Below the pieces are notes generated by a model. That model had not been told where the DNA came from and searched no databases. It saw only the letters and a list, made by a program, of their open reading frames with translations. From Candidatus Zipacnadia bacterium (GTDB lineage Bacteria > Armatimonadota > Zipacnadia > Zipacnadales > UBA5352): a stretch of 34,404 nucleotides of DNA. Within the stretch, counting starts at the first letter, position 1. Each line of letters starts with the position of its first letter. Positions 7,506 through 14,888 of this stretch are shown here, piece by piece. Where the stretch lies: contig JALGSW010000030.1 in NCBI GenBank assembly GCA_029821635.1, forward strand, positions 1 through 34,404. The letters are read 5' to 3'. A program made the translations under genes and the position numbers.

Positions 7506-7533
7506 TTGACAGGGAATTGTTGTTACGTATACT
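7506..7533 (+). promoter_or_regulatory. Sigma70-type promoter of flp
   Basis: The -35 is TTGACA (7506-7511), a perfect match; the -10 is TATACT (7528-7533), five of six; the spacer is 16 bp. The element stands out in an otherwise GC-rich window. Predicted transcription starts near 7540, giving a leader of about 160 nt to the flp ATG at 7699 that contains the third TTGAG pair. Confidence 0.75.
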
Positions 7534-7561
7534 AACCAGTGCACCATCGGGTCACAACCTC

Positions 7562-7577
7562 TTGAGGAAGCCTTGAG
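7562..7577. promoter_or_regulatory. Candidate operator: TTGAG-N6-TTGAG, third pair
   Basis: TTGAG at 7562-7566 and 7573-7577 lie 11 bp apart (spacer GAAGCC). This copy is downstream of the predicted start site, where a bound regulator would more likely block than activate transcription. Confidence 0.45.
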
Positions 7578-7698
7578 CTTTCTCTGCGGCGGCAGGCGAG
7601 CCCACCAGGGCTCCCCCCGGGAACCGCCGGGCGCAGGACGATCCGTCCGAGCAGAGCGCTGACCCGAGCACTCGAAGCTACGTGAGGAGGCGGACAGA

Positions 7699-7863
7699 AT
7701 GTTCAAGCTGTGGAAGGACGAAGAGGGTCTCACCACCGTCGAGTACGCGCTGCTCCTCGCCCTGGTCGTTGTCGCTGGCATCACCGCGTGGAACACCCTG
7801 GGCGACACCGTAGGCAACGCCGTGAGTGACTCGGCCAGCACCATCGCCAACGCGAGCGGGTAA
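7699..7863 (+). CDS. flp: Flp-type pilin (Tad pilus major subunit)
   Basis: The 54-residue prepilin has the class IVb short form: MFKLWKDEEG leader, then LTTVEYALLLALVVVAG. The leader ends in Gly10, Glu is at +5 and Tyr at +6 of the mature chain, and a single hydrophobic helix follows; this is the Flp signature cut by TadV-type peptidase. The mature protein is about 44 residues. The start ATG has AGGAGG 8 nt upstream. It is the first gene after a strong promoter and is followed by two stable hairpins, which fits high expression of the structural subunit relative to the assembly machine. No second pilin gene is seen in the locus. Confidence 0.95.
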   Translation: MFKLWKDEEGLTTVEYALLLALVVVAGITAWNTLGDTVGNAVSDSASTIANASG

Positions 7864-7924
7864 GGAGACACTCCGGCTGGGCGTCGCGGGTAGTAGACGT
7901 GGCGCCGGAACCGGAGCTTTCCCT

Positions 7925-7951
7925 GTCCCGAGTGGGTTTCCCACGAGGGAC
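7925..7951 (+). terminator. Hairpin 1 downstream of flp
   Basis: Arms GTCCC+GTGGG (7925-7936) and CCCAC+GGGAC (7940-7951) pair around a TTT loop. Symmetrical GA/GA in both arms could form tandem sheared G-A pairs. There is no T-run, so it is a weak intrinsic terminator at best; an mRNA 3'-end protector is as likely. Confidence 0.5.
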
Positions 7952-7970
7952 GGGACGTCCAGCCGGCGGT

Positions 7971-8003
7971 CGGTGAGGGAGCGGCTGCCCCGCTCCCTCA
8001 CCG
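7971..8003 (+). terminator. Hairpin 2 downstream of flp (14-bp perfect stem)
   Basis: CGGTGAGGGAGCGG (7971-7984) pairs perfectly with 7990-8003 around a 5-nt loop (CTGCC). It is one of the strongest stems in the window. It lacks a T-run, so partial attenuation or transcript protection between flp and tadV is the likelier job. Confidence 0.6.
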
Positions 8004-8257
8004 CGTCAAAACAAGAGACGCAGCGCGCTTCGCAGCACAGACCGCGCACGTCGGAGCCGGCCGGACAGCGACCACAGAGGACGCGCTGACGACGTAATGA
8101 CCTGTGGCGCAGCGACCGAGAACGTACTCGACATGACGAGACGAGCGAGACCGGACCCGGAGGTGGCAGCCTCCGCGACAGTGGCCTCGCTCTCGAGCGG
8201 CGATAACACTCGCAGCCTGGGCGTGACGACGCGCCTTCTTCCCGGAGGTGGTGGCTC
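8004..8257. other. Remaining flp-tadV spacer
   Basis: With the two hairpins it makes up a 394-bp gap. I see no promoter-like pair, no RNA gene and no supported small ORF. It ends in GGAGG 9 nt before the tadV GTG. Confidence 0.4.
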
Positions 8258-8779
8258 GTGGACCGCGTCTTGATCATAGCAAGCGTCGTCCTGGCACTCG
8301 CAGCCGCCTACACCGACATCCGGTGGGGGAAGATCTTCAACGCACTGACGGTACCCTTCGCTGCTCTGGGCCTTGTCCTGAACACCGTCGGGAGTGGCCT
8401 TGAGGGCCTGCTGATGAGCCTCGCCGGAATCGGCGCAGGCTTCGTCCTGTGGCTGATCAGCAACTTCCTCGGTCGCATCCTGGGCGGCGGCGACATCAAG
8501 CTTCTGATGGCCTTTGGCGCCCTCATGGGCCCGCTGTTCATGCTCTGGACCTTCGCAATCGGAGCGGTGATCGGGGGCATCATCGCTGTCGGCGTCTCAC
8601 TCCGACACGGACTGCTCGGGAAGATCATCAAGCAGATGGGCACGTCGATCTACCTGCGTGCCGCCTTCTCCGAGCCGATGGAGATCGCCGACGGAGCCGG
8701 CGAAGTTCGGCTTCCCTACGCCATCGCACTCGGCCTCGGCGCGCTGATCACGATCGGCGTGCGGATATGGAGCGGGTAG
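8258..8779 (+). CDS. tadV: Prepilin peptidase, A24 family (TadV/CpaA)
   Basis: The 173-residue polytopic inner-membrane aspartyl peptidase would cleave Flp and TadE-like prepilins after Gly. Both catalytic-site motifs are visible: YTDIRWGKIFN with Asp20 and LGGGDIKLL with Asp79. Several hydrophobic helices surround them. The length fits the short TadV/CpaA class, which lacks the N-methylation domain of PilD. The start is GTG 8258, preceded by GGAGG with 9-nt spacing. A 6-bp hairpin (GGGAGT/ACTCCC, 8779-8795) overlaps the stop codon, and a 7-bp GC stem lies at 8858-8876. Confidence 0.93.
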   Translation: MDRVLIIASVVLALAAAYTDIRWGKIFNALTVPFAALGLVLNTVGSGLEGLLMSLAGIGAGFVLWLISNFLGRILGGGDIKLLMAFGALMGPLFMLWTFAIGAVIGGIIAVGVSLRHGLLGKIIKQMGTSIYLRAAFSEPMEIADGAGEVRLPYAIALGLGALITIGVRIWSG

Positions 8780-8995
8780 GGAGTTTGAGACTCCCAGTCG
8801 GAGTCAATCAGTTGCAGTGACGTGCCTGGGAACCTGGAAACGCACCAACTCAAACGTTCGCGCGCGCGACGCGCGAGGGATGTACCGAGCCGCGGCATCT
8901 GAAGGCAGGCGGGCGCGCTGCAGGGACGCAGCACAGGCGGGCCGCCGACCCGACGGACGCTTCCCGGCCGTTTGTCTCGGGAGGTGACACAGACC

Positions 8996-9469
8996 ATGAT
9001 TACCAGGATACGGACAACCGGGAGACGCGGAGCCACCACTGTGGAGCTTGCTATGGTGGCCCCACTACTGATCTTCCTGCTGTTCGGTATCATCGAGTTC
9101 GGGCTCATGGTGAAGGACCTGGTCGGAGTGAACCAGGCCGCGCGTGAGGGTGCGCGTTCGGCGGCGGTCGGCGCGACGCCGACTACGCTCACGACACGCA
9201 TCGCCGGCGCGGCCCCCACCATCAATGCCGGCAACCTCAACGCCACCTACCACTACCGTTCCTTCAACGAAGGTACCGGGGCGTGGGGCAGTTGGCTGTC
9301 GCTGGGCATCGACGGCAGCGAGAACAACGCGCAGGCCGGCGACCAGATCCGCATCACCATCCAGTACCCCCACCAGCTCGTGACAGGCGGGCTGTTCGCG
9401 GGGCTGGCCGATGATCCCGAGAACGGGACGATCACACTCAACACCGCCATCGTGATGCAGCGCGAGTAG
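8996..9469 (+). CDS. tadE: TadE-like minor pseudopilin
   Basis: The 157-residue protein begins MITRIRTTGRRG followed by ATTVELAMVAPLLIFLLFGIIEFG. This is a prepilin-like cleavage site after Gly with Glu at +5 and a hydrophobic helix, as in TadE. The segment VNQAAREGARSAAVGA just after the helix is typical of TadE. The rest is a small periplasmic or extracellular domain. ATG 8996 is preferred over an in-frame TTG at 8972, which would put extra residues before the leader; GGGAGG lies 11 nt before the ATG. TadE proteins are minor components needed for pilus assembly, probably at the tip or base. Confidence 0.9.
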   Translation: MITRIRTTGRRGATTVELAMVAPLLIFLLFGIIEFGLMVKDLVGVNQAAREGARSAAVGATPTTLTTRIAGAAPTINAGNLNATYHYRSFNEGTGAWGSWLSLGIDGSENNAQAGDQIRITIQYPHQLVTGGLFAGLADDPENGTITLNTAIVMQRE

Positions 9470-9644
9470 CATCCGCGCTACATCGCGATCGACGGGCCAG
9501 GACCGCGTCAGAGCGACGCGGACGCCAGAGTTGCACGTGCGTACCGCGGATGCGCTCGAGCGGGCGCGCGGTGGGACGGACGGAGAACTCGGCAGTGGCA
9601 TCGGCCGGAGCACCGGCCGGAGCACCGGCTACTGAGCCGATGCC
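9470..9644. other. Spacer after tadE with 12-bp tandem repeat
   Basis: GGCCGGAGCACC occurs twice in tandem at 9603-9626. Nothing else is recognised. With the leader described below, it forms a 700-bp gap between tadE and the first TadG-like gene. Confidence 0.4.
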
Positions 9645-9673
9645 TTGCCTTTGACGGCGGGTGCAGGTATAAT
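9645..9673 (+). promoter_or_regulatory. Internal promoter upstream of the TadG-like genes
   Basis: The -10 is a perfect TATAAT (9668-9673) and the -35 is TTGCCT (9645-9650, four of six) with a 17-bp spacer. A perfect TATAAT is unlikely by chance in DNA this GC-rich. It would give a 5' leader of about 490 nt before the gene at 10170. Confidence 0.6.
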
Positions 9674-9679
9674 GACACG

Positions 9680-10169
9680 TGGCAGATCAGACCCACGACA
9701 ATATCTCTGCCGGATGGAACTGTTAGTGGCCGAGCAGCAGCCTACAGCGGACGTCAGCGATCGCAGCCTTCACTACACCAATGCTAGAACCAATAATGGA
9801 GCCACCCACTCACAGGCGCAGCATTTGCGTGCCCTCCGGTGGCACTGCCGCCAGGGAGAAAGCGCGGGGACTCGCGACCGCGCAATTCGACCCTGTACCT
9901 GCATCGAACGTCCCGTCGTCTTCGTCGCGCCTCCTCGCGCACGCATGGTCCACTGACGCGTCACCCGACGCATTCGTGACGTGTCCGGACCCGCGAGCCG
10001 CTACGACCGTTTCCGCTTCCGCACCCGCCGGCTGCCTGGATAAGCCGACTCCGCGTGCCCGACCGTGTATGGGCGTCGCAGGAGCAACGCGTGAAGGCTT
10101 CGCCACTCGCCCGAGCGCGAGCGTGGTCCGGTCGGAGCTCACCTCCGCCCGGAAACGGAGGCGCGAACC
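9680..10169 (+). other. Long untranslated leader, partly structured
   Basis: No supported gene lies here. A bulged hairpin is visible at 9832-9856: CCCT and AGGG outside, GGTGGC and GCCGCC inside, ACT loop. A frame from 9781 overlaps the next start by ATGA but has no ribosome binding site and looks low-complexity. No known riboswitch consensus was recognised. Confidence 0.35.
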
Positions 10170-11201
10170 ATGAGACAGATGCTCAGCTCCAGCAAAGCGA
10201 AGCGAGCCGGCCTCGCCGGCGCGTGGCTCATCCTGGCCTTCCTGGCGCTCGGCGGCGCGGCGGCCATGTCGGTGGACCTCGGCCGGTTGGCGATCGCCGT
10301 TCAGCGCTGCCAGGACGTGGCGGACAGCGCCGGGCTCGCGGCCGCCACACAGCTCCCCTACGAGACGCACGCGCGCACTGCCGCCTTGCGCACCGTTTCT
10401 GCGAACAGCACGGAAGGTTGCGGCTGGCCGGTGGATTGCGCGGACGCGGACATCACCTTCGTGGGGCCCAACGGGACCATCGACGGACTGACGCTCGGGC
10501 CCTGGGCGCACGCGTTCAAGATCACGACGCACTGCTCGGTTGACTTCACCTTCTCGCGCCTGTTCGGTCTCATGGGCACGTCCGCTGAGCGCTCCTGCAC
10601 GGTCGTGCGCGCGCCGGTCGAGGGCATACCGATCGCCACGATGTGGATTTCATACAACACACCGCCGGTCCCCGGCGAGGAGATCAACATGCTCATGGCC
10701 GACGGCCCGCACTGCGCGGGCATCCCCGGCTCATTCGGCTTCCTCAGCGCGCCGGTCGGGTGCACGACCGACTGGTTCTCGCTCCTTCAGGGCTACGGCC
10801 TCACGCCCGAGGACCTGGAGACCTCCTTCGTCAATCTCGGCGACTCAGTCTTCGCCAAGACCGGCGTCGATGTCGGCCACTTTGTTATGGCGCTGGCGAG
10901 CGACCAGGGCTGCGCCCGTCTCGAGGTCGGCACGAGCGGCGATTTCGCTGGTGACACGTTCAGTGACCACCACCCCGACAACCCGCGCATCATGCTCGTG
11001 CCGCTGGTCACCTATCTCGGCGACACGGGCACGAACGCGGAGTTCCGGATCGAGAAGTTCGGCGCGTTCTGGCTCGAGAGCATCAACCAGGGGCAGAAGG
11101 AGATATTCGGGCGCTTCATCGAGTACGACATGCCCGGGGGCGACCCGAACAGCCAACTCACACTAGAGACTGGCGTCTATGCGACGGAGATGATTCGCTG
11201 A
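10170..11201 (+). CDS. TadG-like Flp pilus-associated protein, copy A
   Basis: The 343-residue protein has an N-terminal membrane helix (GAWLILAFLALGGAAAMSVDLGRLAI) and the start of a TadE/TadG-type region (VQRCQDVADSAGLAAATQLP). The C-terminal half has the pattern RIMLVPLVTYLGD...FGAFWLESINQGQKEIFGRFIE seen in TadG-like proteins. TadG proteins are envelope-anchored and are thought to link or stabilise the pilus. The start ATG has GGAGG 8 nt upstream. It has eight cysteines (47, 84, 90, 122, 143, 182, 198, 248), twice as many as its tandem partner, so it may be disulfide-rich outside the cytoplasm. Gapless alignment with the next protein shows about 70% identity by eye. Confidence 0.8.
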   Translation: MRQMLSSSKAKRAGLAGAWLILAFLALGGAAAMSVDLGRLAIAVQRCQDVADSAGLAAATQLPYETHARTAALRTVSANSTEGCGWPVDCADADITFVGPNGTIDGLTLGPWAHAFKITTHCSVDFTFSRLFGLMGTSAERSCTVVRAPVEGIPIATMWISYNTPPVPGEEINMLMADGPHCAGIPGSFGFLSAPVGCTTDWFSLLQGYGLTPEDLETSFVNLGDSVFAKTGVDVGHFVMALASDQGCARLEVGTSGDFAGDTFSDHHPDNPRIMLVPLVTYLGDTGTNAEFRIEKFGAFWLESINQGQKEIFGRFIEYDMPGGDPNSQLTLETGVYATEMIR

Positions 11202-11271
11202 CGCGATTGGCTCATCGCCTAGCGGGGTATGCCATACGTGCACTTCATCCCTGACTCAGGTGGTGGGAGCA

Positions 11272-12291
11272 ATGATCCGTACTCGAACAAGCAGGAGGGG
11301 CGTCATCGGCGCATGGGTTGCCGGGGCGCTCGTCGTATTGGCAGGCGCAGCAGCGATGTCAGTGGACCTTGGCAGGTTGGCCATAGCTGCGCAGCGCTGT
11401 CAGGACATAGCGGACAGCTCGGCACTGGCGGCCGCGACGCAGCTCCCGTATGAGACATCGGCGCGCGCCGCGGCCCTGCGCACGGCCGCCGCGAACCACA
11501 CCGAGGGCACAGGCTGGCCCGTAAGTTGCAGTAATGAGGACATCACATTCTGCGGGCCGAACGGGACGATCAACGACCTGACGCTCGGACCGTGGGCTCA
11601 CGCGATGAGGGTGACGACCAACAGCGAGGTAGAGTACACCTTTGCCCGGCTCGTCGGTCTCACCAGCGCAACGGTTCATCGCTCGGCCACGGTGGTGCGC
11701 GCTCCGGTCGAGGGCATACCGATCGCGACCATGTGGATTGCGTACGGCACGCCGCTGGCCTCCGGGCAACTGATCAACATGCTCATGGCGGACGGCCCGC
11801 ACTACGCGGGCATCCCGGGCTCGTTCGGCTTCCTGCAGGAGCCAACAGGATGCACTGCGACCTGGTTCGAGCTGCTGCAGGGCTACGGGCTGACGCCGCA
11901 GGACATCGAGACGTCCTTTGTCAATCTGGGCGACTCAGTCTTCGCCAAGACCGGTGTGGATGTCGGTAACTTCAAGAAGGCGCTCGTCAGTGATGGTGGC
12001 GACTCGAGGATGGAGCGCGGCACGACCGGTGACTGGACGTATGACACTTCCACCAGCTACCGGCCGGACAACCCGCGCATCATGCTGGTACCGCTGGTGA
12101 GCTACCTCGGCGACACCGGCTCGAATGCGGAGTTCCGGATCGAGAAGTTCGGTGCATTCTGGCTCGAAGGCATCAATCAGGGCCAGAAGGAGATATTCGG
12201 GCGGTTCATCGAGTATGACATGCCGGGCGGCGACCCGAACAGCCAGCTTACTACCGAGACTGGGGTCTACGCGACAGAGCTGATCCAGTAG
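11272..12291 (+). CDS. TadG-like Flp pilus-associated protein, copy B
   Basis: The 339-residue protein is a tandem duplicate of the gene at 10170. Both share long exact blocks such as LPYET, VRAPVEGIPIATMWI, INMLMADGPH, ETSFVNLGDSVFAKTGVDVG and IFGRFIEYDMPGGDPNSQL. The N-terminal helix follows RRGVIGAW. Only four cysteines are present, three at positions shared with copy A. The start is taken at ATG 11272 with AGGTGG 8 nt upstream; an in-frame GTG at 11260 would give 343 residues. The two genes are about 70 bp apart. Substitutions are concentrated in the middle (residues about 85-145) and at 240-265, while the C-terminal 80 residues are almost unchanged. Confidence 0.8.
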   Translation: MIRTRTSRRGVIGAWVAGALVVLAGAAAMSVDLGRLAIAAQRCQDIADSSALAAATQLPYETSARAAALRTAAANHTEGTGWPVSCSNEDITFCGPNGTINDLTLGPWAHAMRVTTNSEVEYTFARLVGLTSATVHRSATVVRAPVEGIPIATMWIAYGTPLASGQLINMLMADGPHYAGIPGSFGFLQEPTGCTATWFELLQGYGLTPQDIETSFVNLGDSVFAKTGVDVGNFKKALVSDGGDSRMERGTTGDWTYDTSTSYRPDNPRIMLVPLVSYLGDTGSNAEFRIEKFGAFWLEGINQGQKEIFGRFIEYDMPGGDPNSQLTTETGVYATELIQ

Positions 12292-12344
12292 AGGGTGCGG
12301 GGGCCGTCGCTCCGCAGACGCCCTGGGCGGGCGATAGGGAGAGC

Positions 12345-13544
12345 ATGCAACCGGTCATCGACAGGAAAGGCGTCGCTGGCGCGTGGATGATCGTTGCCAT
12401 ACTGGCACTGATCGGAATGGCCGCTCTCGTCATTGACATCGGGCGTATGACCGTGGCCGCCCAGCACCTGCAGAACGTTGTGGACGGCGCGGCGCTGGCA
12501 GGGGCGAAGAAGCTCCCCGACCGCGACGTCGCGCAGGCCGCGTTGGGGGGCATGGTCCAGGTCAACAATCAGGAGACGCCGGCGTGGCCGGTCGGGATCA
12601 CACCACAACAGGACGTGCAGTTCTTCGGCGAGGGCGTTGTCGTTCAGGGCTACGGGATCCTGGGGCCGAACGAGGAGGCCGTCGAAGTCACCGGCCACGT
12701 GGTGGTCGATTACGTCTTCGGGCGAATCTTCGGCCTGCAGACGGCGACGGTGACACGGTCGGCCACCGCACTTGCGTCCGGCAGTCGCGGGCGCGGCTCG
12801 GGCCTGTTCTTCGGGGGCTCGAGCGACCCGCGTGAAGAGGGCATCCGCTGCACCGGCTCAAACCTGAACGTTCAGGGCAACCTGCACTCCAACACGCAGG
12901 TCACGGTCACGGGCGGCGGCCACAACATCGATGGCGATGTAGAGTACCTTAACAGCTATCAGATCAACGACCCCAGTGGGATCGCGGGCGATATCCTCGA
13001 GGACCAGGTGCGCCCCTACCCGGTTGACTACACGTGGGCGCAGTTCGACGTGGGCCCGTGGGACCACGAGGAGTGGGGCGACCTCCGCGTCCAGCACGGA
13101 ACGCTGGCGCCGGGCAGATGGCGCATTCATGGCGACCTTGAGATTCAGCCCGCAGGCGCGTTCCTGCACGATTGTCTTATCGTGGCGGACGGGGAGATAC
13201 GCTTCAATGGCTCGGGCGTCATCCTCGACCGGGTGACGCTGGTCGCCGCCGGACCGATCAGATTCAACGGCGCCACCGAGCGCTTCTCGCACTTCCAGGA
13301 CGACCTGTTCGCGTTCTCGCTGTCATCGGACAGGCGCGCGATCAGGATCAATGGCAGCGACTCTGACACGTGGGGCGTCATCTACGCCCCGAACGGTGGC
13401 ATTGAGTACAACGGAGCGGGCCAGGAGATACACCACGGCGGACTGGTCGCACTCACTATCGATGTGCATGGCGCCGGGTCAACCTTCACGGGCCTCGGCG
13501 ACGGGGGAGCAGGAGGAGTGAATTCGATCCGTCTGATCCGGTAG
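12345..13544 (+). CDS. TadG-like protein with beta-helix-like C-terminal domain
   Basis: The 399-residue protein has an N-terminal TadG-type anchor: RKGVAGAWMIVAILALIG, then MAALVIDIGRMTVAAQHLQN and a VVDGAALAGAKKLP segment. From about residue 165 it carries short hydrophobic repeats with Gly/Asn turns (GNLHSNTQVTV, GEIRFNGSGVIL, GPIRFNGATERF, RAIRINGSDSDTW, GIEYNGAGQEI). This suggests a right-handed beta-helix or polymer-forming fold, seen in some surface proteins. The N-terminus is paralogous to copies A and B, but the tail is unrelated. The ATG has AGGGAGA just upstream. A surface or pilus-tip role is inference. Confidence 0.75.
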   Translation: MQPVIDRKGVAGAWMIVAILALIGMAALVIDIGRMTVAAQHLQNVVDGAALAGAKKLPDRDVAQAALGGMVQVNNQETPAWPVGITPQQDVQFFGEGVVVQGYGILGPNEEAVEVTGHVVVDYVFGRIFGLQTATVTRSATALASGSRGRGSGLFFGGSSDPREEGIRCTGSNLNVQGNLHSNTQVTVTGGGHNIDGDVEYLNSYQINDPSGIAGDILEDQVRPYPVDYTWAQFDVGPWDHEEWGDLRVQHGTLAPGRWRIHGDLEIQPAGAFLHDCLIVADGEIRFNGSGVILDRVTLVAAGPIRFNGATERFSHFQDDLFAFSLSSDRRAIRINGSDSDTWGVIYAPNGGIEYNGAGQEIHHGGLVALTIDVHGAGSTFTGLGDGGAGGVNSIRLIR

Positions 13545-13645
13545 AGCATGTCGAGCCGGGCGCGGTGGCGCTGAACATGTTGACCGCAACAGGCCGACAG
13601 CAGTCGCGAGCGGCACATTTCACTGATAGGACAGCGGGAGAGCAC

Positions 13646-13675
13646 TTGACTAAAGCTGCCTGAAAGTCACACAAT
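13646..13675 (+). promoter_or_regulatory. Weak candidate promoter before cpaB
   Basis: TTGACT (13646-13651) and CACAAT (13670-13675) are spaced 18 bp in an unusually AT-rich patch of the 175-bp spacer. The -10 match is only four of six, and an alternative TACAAT at 13675 has a spacer too long (23 bp). Confidence 0.25.
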
Positions 13676-13719
13676 ACAATTAACTGCGCCAGCAATCGAA
13701 GCAGACGTCACAGCAGGAT

Positions 13720-14694
13720 GTGATCACAGTGAGGCTCACGCGAAGGCAGGCGTTCACGGTGGCGGCGATCATCGGGGTGATCGTCGCCGGGCTCGTTTAC
13801 GTCGTGCTTAAGGGACAGACCGGCACCCCCGAAACGCCGGAGCCGCAGACGGTGACCGTGCTGGTGGCGAAGCAGGACATCGCCCAGTACGACGCGATCA
13901 CCTCAGAGATGGTGGGGACGACGGAGATGGCCTCGCAGGCGGCGCCATCTGGGGCGCTCACCGCGCCGGGCCAGGCGGTGGGCAAGCTCGCCCAGACCGC
14001 GATCTTCGCGGAGCAGACGCTAACGACGGCGGATGTGAGTGAGCGCAGCGCCGCGCAGGGGCTGACCTTCGTGATCCCGCAGGGGATGCGCGCGGTCACG
14101 GTCGCTCTCGACCCGATCTCGGGTGTGGGCGGCTTCGTGATTCCCCACGACCGCGTTGATGTGCTGACCACCTTCCAGCAAGGCGAGGTCGCGATCACCA
14201 AGACGATCCTGCAGAACATCGAGGTGCTCGCGATGAACGAGCAGACCTCACGTCCCGCTGCACGCGGTAGTGGTGACGGCGGCACGCAGACCAGTGATGA
14301 GGGTACGCAGAGCAGCACAGAGGGCGGGGCGCCGGCGACGATGCAGGTGAAGAGCGCGACGCTGTCGGTTTCGCCGGATCAGGCGCAGGCGCTGCTGCTC
14401 TCGGGCTTCAAGGGCGCGATTCACCTGGCGCTGCGGCCGCGTCAGGACGACGTTCTCGTGTCGCTGACCGGGCAGACGGACTGGGCGCTGGTGGGCCTGG
14501 AGCCTCCGTCGGACGAGAAGCCCGAGGAGCAGGCCGCGCAGCCTCAGCCGATCATGCCACCCGGCTGGCCGATGTACCCGCAGCCCGCGCAGCCGACCGC
14601 GACGCCGGCGCCGCAGCCCGCGCCTGCGCCCGAGCCGCCGTCCACGATCGAGGTCATCAGGGGCGGCGACCGAGAAGTCGTCACAGTGGAGTAA
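13720..14694 (+). CDS. cpaB: Flp pilus assembly protein CpaB/RcpC
   Basis: The 324-residue protein has an N-terminal membrane helix (AFTVAAIIGVIVAGLVYVVL), then a SAF-like domain (VTVLVAKQDIAQYDAITSEM, about residues 44-105), then the RcpC region with MRAVTVALDPISGVGGFVIPHDRVDVL, which is diagnostic of CpaB/RcpC. A low-complexity Ser/Thr/Gly insert lies at about 183-205 and a Pro/Ala/Gln-rich tail at about 265-310. The protein acts in the periplasm with the secretin. The start is GTG 13720; a GTG at 13729 with AGGA about 10 nt upstream is an alternative, changing only three residues. Confidence 0.9.
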   Translation: MITVRLTRRQAFTVAAIIGVIVAGLVYVVLKGQTGTPETPEPQTVTVLVAKQDIAQYDAITSEMVGTTEMASQAAPSGALTAPGQAVGKLAQTAIFAEQTLTTADVSERSAAQGLTFVIPQGMRAVTVALDPISGVGGFVIPHDRVDVLTTFQQGEVAITKTILQNIEVLAMNEQTSRPAARGSGDGGTQTSDEGTQSSTEGGAPATMQVKSATLSVSPDQAQALLLSGFKGAIHLALRPRQDDVLVSLTGQTDWALVGLEPPSDEKPEEQAAQPQPIMPPGWPMYPQPAQPTATPAPQPAPAPEPPSTIEVIRGGDREVVTVE

Positions 14695-14732
14695 GTCCTC
14701 CGGGACGCTCCGGGGGCGAATTGACAACCGAC

Positions 14733-14760
14733 GAGGCGACCGGTCCCATCGCGTCGCCTC
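14733..14760 (+). terminator. Hairpin between cpaB and the secretin gene
   Basis: GAGGCGAC (14733-14740) and GTCGCCTC (14753-14760) form a perfect 8-bp stem with a 12-nt loop. There is no T-run, so it is more likely a processing or stabilising element than a full terminator. Confidence 0.35.
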
Positions 14761-14888
14761 ATTGAGCCGAGACATCGAACCAGTCAGGCGGGCACCGGAC
14801 GCGCGCCCGCAATCGCAACAGCGCACGCAGCAGATACCGTCGCATTCTGACGCCTCGCGCACTGCGCGGGGGTCAGGGGGTGTAACCG

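Noticed and set aside
7678-8277. 199-codon minus-strand frame over flp
   Set aside because: flp has an unmistakable prepilin sequence and ribosome binding site; the antisense frame is Arg/Ser-rich shadow.
7088-10169. tRNA or rRNA genes in the longer gaps
   Set aside because: No cloverleaf with a GGTTCRA-type T-loop and no rRNA-like conserved stretches were found by eye in the gaps.
9781-10173. 130-codon frame overlapping the TadG-like start by ATGA
   Set aside because: The overlap looks like translational coupling, but there is no ribosome binding site, the residues are low-complexity, and it sits in a probable leader.
14721-14749. TTGACA before the secretin gene as a promoter
   Set aside because: The -35 is perfect, but no -10 better than two or three of six lies at 15-19 bp.
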